Origin: DAOQAK01 sp043801235
GTDB taxonomy: Bacteria; Bacteroidota; Bacteroidia; Bacteroidales; CG2-30-32-10
Length of the DNA: 12,359 bases
Assembly: GCA_043801235.1 (NCBI GenBank)
Contig: JAZDMF010000356.1
Location: 1-12,359 of the forward strand
Direction: 5' to 3'
In this document: positions 7,170 through 12,359 of the stretch, piece by piece
Numbering within the stretch: the stretch's first letter is position 1
Layout of the letters: every line of letters starts with the position of its first letter
Program-made: the position numbers and the translations under genes
The notes under the pieces: model-generated
Seen by the model: only the letters and a program-made list of their open reading frames with translations
What the model was told of the DNA's origin: nothing
The model's database searches: none

Positions 7170-7658
7170 TTATGTTTTTTCGTACACCGCTTCTGCTGCA
7201 TCAATAATTTTAACATATCCAGTGCAACGGCATAAGTGTCCTTCAAGACTTTTCTTGACTTCATCGCGTGTAGGAACTTTGCCTTCACTTTTACATATCT
7301 CGCTGAATGCTTTGGTAGAAAGCACTATACCTGAAGTACAGAATCCACATTGAACTGCTCCATGCCCGAGCATTTTTTCCTGTACTATTTCTAAAGGCTT
7401 TTCAATTGTTCCCAAACCTTCAATAGTTGTGATAGATTTGCTTTCAACATTTATTGCAAGATACATGCATGAGTTAATAGCAACACCATCAACAAGGACA
7501 GTACATGCACCACATTCCCCTTCAAGGCACCCTGGTTTGGTTCCTTTCAGTTTCAGTTCATCTCTGATCAGATCTATCAGCAATAAAGAAGGTTTCACTT
7601 CTCTAATGGTCTTTTCACCATTGATCGTGAAAGTAATTTGTGTTAAATTGTTCCCCAT
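7170..7658 (-). CDS. [2Fe-2S] iron-sulfur subunit of xanthine-dehydrogenase-type hydroxylase
   Basis: A 162-residue small subunit that relays electrons from the Mo centre to FAD through two [2Fe-2S] clusters. The N-terminal plant-ferredoxin-like domain binds the distal cluster with Cys44, Cys49, Cys52 and Cys64 (CLEGECGAC, then SC). The C-terminal four-helix domain binds the proximal cluster with Cys104, Cys107, Cys143 and Cys145 (QCGFC, then LCRCTGY). Gln103 precedes the cluster as in relatives, where it contacts the molybdopterin cofactor. All eight ligands are present, so it should be functional. Length is typical of CoxS/HcrC/XdhC. It starts 48 bp after the CoA-transferase gene and ends 43 bp before the Mo-subunit ATG. 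Confidence 0.96.
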   Translation of the reverse strand: MGNNLTQITFTINGEKTIREVKPSLLLIDLIRDELKLKGTKPGCLEGECGACTVLVDGVAINSCMYLAINVESKSITTIEGLGTIEKPLEIVQEKMLGHGAVQCGFCTSGIVLSTKAFSEICKSEGKVPTRDEVKKSLEGHLCRCTGYVKIIDAAEAVYEKT

Positions 7659-7706
7659 TGTAATAATTATTTGCTTCCCATTACCAGATTGAGAATTTAC
7701 TGTGTA

Positions 7707-8906
7707 TTAAATGATCTTATTATTCATTAAAGTTTTGATTTCTTCACTGCTGAACCCTGCTTCTACATAAATAGTTTCATTATTTTCGCCCAGTCGAGGT
7801 GCACACGTTAAAGAAAAATCTACTTCTTTTAAAAAAGGAGTATTAACAGGTGCGGGAAATAATGAAACTTGTTTCCCCGAGGGTAATTTTGTTTTCAACA
7901 TATTTTGTTTTACAAATTCAAGCTTCGCAACATCATGTGTTGAATTTACCGGGGAGATTGCTAATCCCAATTTTGAACAAACTTCCACAAACTCAGCAGT
8001 GGTATAATTCTTCAGTCCTTTTCGAATATCTTCATAGATATTTCCTTTGTCATTATTGCGTCCCTGATTTGTTATTCTTTCAACTTTTTCAAGATGTTCA
8101 AAACCTTGTATTTTGGTTAACTTCTCCCATTGCGAATCATTGCCAATTGCCAAATACACATGACCGTCTTTTGCCGGGTAGCAATTACACGGTATAAAAC
8201 TCCTATGTTCATTGCCACTGCGAGTGAATATTTCAGATTCATTTTTTACAAATTGCAATTGTGGGAGTGCAGTAATCAACCATGATGCAGCACATTGTGC
8301 CATCGAAATATCAATTCTTTTTCCGGTTTCATTTTTTTCCAGCATAGCAATTAAAACTTGCGAAAATGCTTCATCACCTGCTTTCAGGTCAATCAATGGT
8401 AAGCCACAAAGCATTGGATCTCTATCAGGTTCACCTGTCAGATACATGTATCCAAGCATTGCCTGCATGGCAGGATCATAACCGGCCCTGTCAGGATAAT
8501 CGGGTCCCATTGCCGAGATTCCGCACCAGATGATATCTGGTTTTACTTTTCTTAGACTTTCGAAATCTATACCCAGTTGTTTGTAGCGTAAGGGCAAAGT
8601 GTTGCACAGGAATACATCCACATCCAGTTCACGGATCAGTCTTTTTAATGTATCCTGACCTTCTTTCTTTTTAAGATTCAAAGTAATTGCTTCCTTGCCA
8701 ATGTTCGGAGGAATATAATAGGAATGTAAATCATCAAAGCCGGTATCTTCCCCAATATATCTGTTTGGATCGCCACTTTTTGAATTTTCATGATCTCCCG
8801 GTGATTCAATCCTGATAACACGCCAGCCCAACTGGACAAACCGTTGCGTAGCATAAGGAAGAGCAAGAGCCTGCTCTAAACTTAATATAGTTTTAGTTTT
8901 AGACAT
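7707..8906 (-). CDS. CaiB/BaiF (family III) acyl-CoA transferase
   Basis: A 399-residue family III CoA-transferase, which moves CoA between a donor thioester and a carboxylic acid through an aspartyl-CoA anhydride/thioester route. Family marks are the N-terminal fold LALPYATQRFVQLGWRVIRIESPG (15-38), NIGKEAITLNLKKKEG, the central GYDPAMQAMLGYMYLTGEPD (142-161), GLPLIDLKAGDEAF (168-181) and the ETGKRIDISM segment. Asp173 in PLIDLKAGD is at the position of the catalytic Asp of formyl-CoA transferase. The opening lacks the common 'LDLS' phrase before the LPYAT loop, so it is a divergent member. Members of this family activate carnitine, benzylsuccinate, oxalate and mesaconate/mesaconyl-CoA. Placed 8 bp after the mutase, it probably activates the pathway's entry acid or recycles CoA. 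The substrate cannot be read from sequence. Confidence 0.9.
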   Translation of the reverse strand: MSKTKTILSLEQALALPYATQRFVQLGWRVIRIESPGDHENSKSGDPNRYIGEDTGFDDLHSYYIPPNIGKEAITLNLKKKEGQDTLKRLIRELDVDVFLCNTLPLRYKQLGIDFESLRKVKPDIIWCGISAMGPDYPDRAGYDPAMQAMLGYMYLTGEPDRDPMLCGLPLIDLKAGDEAFSQVLIAMLEKNETGKRIDISMAQCAASWLITALPQLQFVKNESEIFTRSGNEHRSFIPCNCYPAKDGHVYLAIGNDSQWEKLTKIQGFEHLEKVERITNQGRNNDKGNIYEDIRKGLKNYTTAEFVEVCSKLGLAISPVNSTHDVAKLEFVKQNMLKTKLPSGKQVSLFPAPVNTPFLKEVDFSLTCAPRLGENNETIYVEAGFSSEEIKTLMNNKII

Positions 8907-8914
8907 TATGATTT

Positions 8915-10525
8915 TTAAAAAAATATGGGTTCATTGTATTCTCCGTATATATCTTTCAATACCTGAATTATCTCTCCGACCGTTGCATATTCCTTTACTG
9001 CAGCTATGATAGATGGCATAAGGTTTTTATCATTTTGTGCATCATTGCGCACACTGGCAAGCATTTCGGCGACTTTACCGTTATTCCGTGTTTGTTTTAT
9101 ACTAAGGAGCTTATTAATTTGCTTATTTGCTGCCTCTTCATTGTATGGATGAAAGTCAACAGATTTTATCTCTTCTTCTTTTGTATATATGTTTACACCT
9201 ACTTTTGGAACTACTCCTTGTTGAATTCCCATTTCTCTGGCATACGCTTGCTTGGAAACTGATTCCTGAATTTTTCCCGTCGCTACAGCATTGATAATTC
9301 CTCCCCATTCATCTACTTTTTTCATTTCTTCTTTAATCTCTTTCTCGAATCTGTCAGTTAAAGATTCTACGTAGTATGAGCCTCCAAGAGGATCAACTGT
9401 ATCGCAGATTCCCATTTCGTGAATAAGAATCTGCATTGTGCGCAAAGAAAGTTCTGCCGCTTTTTCTGTTGGAATTGTATATGCTTCATCATAACTGCAA
9501 AGCGCCATAGTTTGAGTACCCGAAAGTGCGCTTATGAGAGCATAATAAGCACTCCTGATAATATTATTTTCGGGTTGTTCTTTGGTCAACCCACCGCCAC
9601 CGCCACCGGCAATCATTCTAAGCCAGCAGGAATTATCATTTTTAGCTTTGTATTCTTCACGAATAATTTTAGCCCATAACCTGCGCCCTCCTCTGAACTT
9701 AGCAATTTGTTCAAAAAAATTGCCGTAAATGTCAAAATTGAAAGAAAGGCGGGATGCAAATTCATCAATATCAATTCCTCTCTGAAGAGCGCCATCAGTA
9801 TAAGCTTTGGCAATGCAGAAAGCATAAGCCATTTCCTGGATAGGGTTTGCCCCGCTTTCCCTGATATGGTAGCCGCAAACACTTACCGGACTGTATTTCG
9901 GGATATTTTTAGCACAATATTCAATTGTGTCGATCACTAATTTTACAGATTTATCAACAGGGAATATCCAGGTTCCGCGACCAATAAATTCTTTAAGAAT
10001 GTCGTTCTGCGCTGTGCCTCTCAAATTTCGAATATCATATCCCCACTTTTCTGCCAAAGCAATATACATTGCAATCAATACTATTGCAGAACCATTAATA
10101 GTAAGGGAAACAGTAATTTTATCAAGATCAATATTTTTAAAAGCAATTTCAAAATCTTCCAAAGTATCTATTGTCATTCCTACCCGTCCAACTTCGCCGA
10201 AGGCTCTTGGATCGTCTGAGTCCAAACCGCATTGCGTCGGAAGATCAAAAGCGACATTTAAGCCTGATTGACCGTTATTAAGTAAAAAATGAAACCGTTC
10301 GTTTGTTTCTTCAGGAGTTGCGAACCCTGCATACTGGCGAATTGTAAATGGACTTTTACGATACATCAGAGGATGAATGCCACGGGTAAAAGGATATTTG
10401 CCGGGAACTTCGGTATCAATTTCTTTGCTGATATCTTTTTGAGTATATAAAGGCTCAACCTCAATACCCGATTCAAGGTACACTGGTTTTAATTTTGTTT
10501 TATCCGGTTTTGCGGTTGTTGCCAT
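8915..10525 (-). CDS. Large (catalytic) subunit of B12-dependent acyl-CoA mutase, methylmalonyl-CoA mutase family
   Basis: A 536-residue TIM-barrel subunit without a B12 domain, which is encoded separately 5 bp upstream. It should catalyse a 1,2-carbon-skeleton shift on an acyl-CoA. Against the Propionibacterium methylmalonyl-CoA mutase I align Tyr65 with Tyr89 (TIRQYAGF), Gln173 with Gln197, Arg183 with Arg207 (EFIGRGTWIFP), His220 with His244 and Glu347 with Glu370. Tyr89 and Arg207 bind the substrate carboxylate, so a malonyl- or succinyl-type thioester is favoured over isobutyryl-CoA (Phe/Gln) or 2-hydroxyisobutyryl-CoA (Ile/Gln). The usual R-T-H-S-Q-T-S-G-W-S stretch is instead RMIAGGGGGG (303-312), changing His328 to Ile, Gln330 to Gly and Trp334 to Gly; Asn366 is Cys343 and His364 is Ala341. 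No MeaB/ArgK chaperone gene is in the window. The mutase family call is firm, the substrate unknown. Confidence 0.95.
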   Translation of the reverse strand: MATTAKPDKTKLKPVYLESGIEVEPLYTQKDISKEIDTEVPGKYPFTRGIHPLMYRKSPFTIRQYAGFATPEETNERFHFLLNNGQSGLNVAFDLPTQCGLDSDDPRAFGEVGRVGMTIDTLEDFEIAFKNIDLDKITVSLTINGSAIVLIAMYIALAEKWGYDIRNLRGTAQNDILKEFIGRGTWIFPVDKSVKLVIDTIEYCAKNIPKYSPVSVCGYHIRESGANPIQEMAYAFCIAKAYTDGALQRGIDIDEFASRLSFNFDIYGNFFEQIAKFRGGRRLWAKIIREEYKAKNDNSCWLRMIAGGGGGGLTKEQPENNIIRSAYYALISALSGTQTMALCSYDEAYTIPTEKAAELSLRTMQILIHEMGICDTVDPLGGSYYVESLTDRFEKEIKEEMKKVDEWGGIINAVATGKIQESVSKQAYAREMGIQQGVVPKVGVNIYTKEEEIKSVDFHPYNEEAANKQINKLLSIKQTRNNGKVAEMLASVRNDAQNDKNLMPSIIAAVKEYATVGEIIQVLKDIYGEYNEPIFF

Positions 10526-10530
10526 ATGTA

Positions 10531-10929
10531 TTATTGATTATTCTTCATGTTTAAAAAAAATGAAACCACCTCATCTACTTTTGTACCTGTGGCAAAAACA
10601 GCCTTAGGGCCAAGTTTCATAAGCGGTTCAACATCCCGGGCAGGAATATTACCACCTACAACCCAGGGGATATGTAATTTCTTTTCATTCATTATATCCT
10701 TTATTCTTTGTGCAATAATTTTATGGGTTCCCGACAGAATAGAAAGTCCGATAAAATCAACTTTATTTTCAATAGCCATTTTTACTATTTCTTCGGGAGA
10801 CTTTCTTAATCCGGTATAGAATACTTCAAAGCCGGCATCTTTCAAAGCATGCGCCAGAACTTTAACACCGACATCATGGCCATCGAGCCCGGGTTTGGCA
10901 AGCAGGACTTTTGTTTTGTTTGTGTTCAT
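10531..10929 (-). CDS. Cobalamin-binding small subunit of acyl-CoA mutase
   Basis: A 132-residue B12-binding domain protein, the separately encoded partner of the mutase large subunit. The base-off/His-on motif is complete: LDGHDVG (15-21) with His18 as the cobalt ligand and Asp16/Asp19 nearby, then IGLSILSGTH (60-69) with the Ser that packs on the nucleotide tail, and VVGGNIPARD (90-99) with Gly92-Gly93. Length matches free-standing small subunits such as IcmB and HcmB and archaeal McmS. Its ATG lies 5 bp before that of the large-subunit partner in operon order, so 1:1 synthesis is likely. Separate subunits contrast with the MutA/MutB pair common in Bacteroidota, in which the B12 domain is fused. 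Confidence 0.95.
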   Translation of the reverse strand: MNTNKTKVLLAKPGLDGHDVGVKVLAHALKDAGFEVFYTGLRKSPEEIVKMAIENKVDFIGLSILSGTHKIIAQRIKDIMNEKKLHIPWVVGGNIPARDVEPLMKLGPKAVFATGTKVDEVVSFFLNMKNNQ

Positions 10930-10931
10930 AT

Positions 10932-11119
10932 GTTAAAGAATTATGTAATTTCTCAATATCCACAGGTAAATGTCATTTTTGAACAATAGAACAATAGAAT
11001 AATGAAGTAAAAGCCGCCACAGTATTGGTTTTTCATTTAGTTCAACATTCGTTATTCAAATGTTCAGATGTTCGTTATTCAAATTTTTACCTGTAAGTAT
11101 TGAGAAGTTAAAGAATTAT
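10932..11119. mobile_element. MITE-like element with inverted ends and 13-bp flanking direct repeats
   Basis: A 13-bp direct repeat, GTTAAAGAATTAT, lies at 10932-10944 and 11107-11119. Between them are imperfect inverted ends at 10950-10970 and 11086-11106 (18 of 21 positions match; consensus TTCTCAATAnnnACAGGTAAA on the left). The interior has short repeats: GAACAATA twice at 10981-10996 and TTCGTTATTCAAAT at 11048-11061 and 11071-11084. No transposase is encoded. Deleting the element with one direct repeat brings the dehydrogenase stop to 11 bp from the mutase small-subunit ATG, in keeping with the tight gaps around it. This suggests insertion of a non-autonomous element with target duplication, though five extra bases on one side make the end placement uncertain. 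Confidence 0.55.
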
Positions 11120-12243
11120 AATCCAACCTCCTTAGCAATAATTGTCTGCAAAATCTCTGATGTTCCTCCCCCATATAACAGAAATCTGGTATCCCTGAAA
11201 AAACGCTGTACGGGATACTCCATCGAATATGCATAAGCTCCGAATATTCTGGTGGCTTCGTCGGCTGCACGACATGCTACCTCAGAAATGAAGTATTTCG
11301 CCATAGATGCTTCTTTCATACATTGTTTACCTTCATCTAATAGTTTGGTAGTGTGATACAGCAAATGTTTTGATGCTTCAATTTCGGTTGCCATGGTTCC
11401 TATTTTCATCTGTATTGCTTGGAACTTTCCTATTGGTTTGCCAAACTGAACTCTTTCTTTTGCATATTGAACAGATGCATCAAAGGCTGCTCTTGCGAGA
11501 CCCAGAGAGAGTGCTGCGGTCATTGTTCGTATTTCTGCAAGAATAGCTGTTAAATTACTGATACCCCGGCCTTCTGCTCCAAGTTGATTTTCAGGAGGTA
11601 TATGGCAATTCTCAAAAGCAAGTTCTGAAATATCTGTACCTTTTGTTCCCAGCTTGCTGAACCTGGGACTTATTGAGAGTCCCGGAGTTCCTTTTTCTAC
11701 TAAAAAAAAGTTCAATCCTTTTGCCCCTTTGGTTTTATCAGTCTGGCATAATACAGTAAAGCAATCAGCATAGGGTGCATTGGTAATCCATGTTTTCATA
11801 CCATTTAAAATATACCCATCTCCGACCTTTTGAGCAGTTGTACGGACACCGCCAAAAAGATCTGTTCCTGCCTCAGGTTCGGTTAATGCAAATGCAACAA
11901 CCTTTTCTCCTTTTATAGCAGGAATAAGAAACTTCTTTTTGTGTTCATCCGTACCATACCTGAAGATGAAATTCGTACCCATGAGACATTGCATAGCAGT
12001 TGTAGCAGCTACAGCCATACTTCCCCTTGCCAGTTCTTCGCACATAATGCAGAACATTGTATTATTTGCATCTGCTCCGCCATATTCTTTTGGATATCTT
12101 AAGCCATAGGCGCCTAATGCCCCTACCTTTCTGAACATTTCCCATGGGAATTCATCTTTTTCATCTATTTCCCTTGCAGCAGGTATAAGTTCATTATCTA
12201 CAAAACGCGATATTGTTTTTCTGAGTAATTCTTCTGGTTTCAT
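11116..12243 (-). CDS. Acyl-CoA dehydrogenase family flavoprotein with non-canonical catalytic position
   Basis: A 375-residue FAD enzyme of the acyl-CoA dehydrogenase family. The usual form oxidises an acyl-CoA to its 2-enoyl-CoA and passes electrons to ETF. An in-frame TTG at 12252 would add only MDK, so the ATG at 12243 is preferred. FAD and substrate motifs are AFALTEPEAGTD (117-128), WITNAP (152-157), ERVQFGKPI (263-271) and the GAYAYSMEYPVQRFFRDTR region (335-353). The C-terminal YEGTSE-type loop, which carries the base Glu376 of MCAD, reads LLYGGGTSEIL, so Gly359 is there. The alternative base, Glu254/255 of isovaleryl-CoA or long-chain enzymes, aligns with Ile238; Glu237 is next to it. 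Either Glu237 takes over or a different reaction is catalysed. It is the first gene of the right operon seen here, and genes further upstream are out of view. Confidence 0.92.
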   Translation of the reverse strand: MKPEELLRKTISRFVDNELIPAAREIDEKDEFPWEMFRKVGALGAYGLRYPKEYGGADANNTMFCIMCEELARGSMAVAATTAMQCLMGTNFIFRYGTDEHKKKFLIPAIKGEKVVAFALTEPEAGTDLFGGVRTTAQKVGDGYILNGMKTWITNAPYADCFTVLCQTDKTKGAKGLNFFLVEKGTPGLSISPRFSKLGTKGTDISELAFENCHIPPENQLGAEGRGISNLTAILAEIRTMTAALSLGLARAAFDASVQYAKERVQFGKPIGKFQAIQMKIGTMATEIEASKHLLYHTTKLLDEGKQCMKEASMAKYFISEVACRAADEATRIFGAYAYSMEYPVQRFFRDTRFLLYGGGTSEILQTIIAKEVGL

Positions 12244-12324
12244 CTTATCCAAGTTTAATTCTAACCTGACTTAAAACCTAAGATATTTATATCTATTTGG
12301 GTCATTATTTCTTTATAGATTATT

Positions 12325-12359
12325 CCATCGAACTACGAATTTTTTACGAATATACGAAC
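12325..12359. repeat. TACGAA palindromic repeat, copy 3 (cut by window edge)
   Basis: The left end CCATCGAACTACGAA starts at 12325, followed by TACGAA at 12334, 12345 and 12353, with the same 11- and 8-bp steps as copy 1. The inverted right arm, if present, is beyond the window. It lies 82 bp upstream of the acyl-CoA dehydrogenase start, so it could sit in a promoter region or between operon genes. I see no convincing promoter in 12244-12324. Confidence 0.65.

Noticed and set aside
4823..7658. Assignment as 4-hydroxybenzoyl-CoA reductase (HcrABC)
   Set aside because: The FAD subunit lacks the [4Fe-4S] loop of HcrB, and the neighbours are not an aromatic-CoA pathway, so I kept only a general hydroxylase call.
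4823..7658. Assignment as xanthine dehydrogenase
   Set aside because: The purine-binding Glu802 and Arg880 equivalents are replaced, and no purine catabolism gene is near.
9927..10271. Plus-strand open reading frame of 114 codons, and the other plus-strand frames in the window (such as 104-337, 6134-6328, 7850-8197)
   Set aside because: They lie opposite well-supported minus-strand genes, have no family motifs and are antisense shadows.
8915..10525. Assignment as isobutyryl-CoA or 2-hydroxyisobutyryl-CoA mutase
   Set aside because: Tyr and Arg stand at the Tyr89 and Arg207 positions, where those enzymes have Phe/Gln or Ile/Gln.

Overview
The window is AT-rich bacterial DNA and every gene I can support lies on the minus strand. 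It is probably from a member of the Bacteroidota. The exported nuclease ends in what looks like a type IX secretion (por) sorting domain, ribosome-binding sites are weak or absent with A/T-rich leaders, and gaps hold short palindromic repeats. There are no tRNA, rRNA or CRISPR features.

Left block (109-3429), in transcription order: free-methionine-(R)-sulfoxide reductase, MntP manganese exporter, a secreted TPR protein, a secreted endonuclease I, and a QueD/6-pyruvoyl-tetrahydropterin synthase family enzyme. Gaps run from a 4-bp overlap to 34 bp, so this looks like one five-gene transcript. Redox repair and Mn2+ export are translationally coupled through an ATGA overlap. The last gene is followed by a short tandem array of GAA-loop mini-hairpins (15-91).

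Right block (3686-12243), in transcription order: acyl-CoA dehydrogenase, B12-binding small subunit and catalytic large subunit of an acyl-CoA mutase, a CaiB/BaiF (family III) CoA-transferase, then the three subunits of a xanthine-dehydrogenase-type molybdenum hydroxylase ([2Fe-2S], Mo, FAD). Together they look like a catabolic route on a CoA thioester: CoA transfer onto an acid, Mo-dependent hydroxylation or dehydroxylation, carbon-skeleton rearrangement and alpha,beta-dehydrogenation. I cannot match the set to a characterised pathway. Three enzymes show unusual active sites. The mutase keeps the carboxylate-binding Tyr and Arg but has a run of six glycines in place of the His/Gln/Trp segment. 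The dehydrogenase has no glutamate at either classical catalytic-base position. The Mo subunit keeps the catalytic Glu but lacks the purine-binding Glu and Arg.

The gaps carry most of the non-coding structure. A palindromic TACGAA repeat family occurs at 3573-3641, 4632-4785 and 12325-12359, with the same internal spacing each time. The 4632-4785 copy is interrupted by exactly 20 bp of another GC-rich palindrome. A MITE-like element with inverted ends and 13-bp flanking direct repeats sits between the dehydrogenase and the mutase small subunit; removing it restores an ordinary operon gap of 11 bp.
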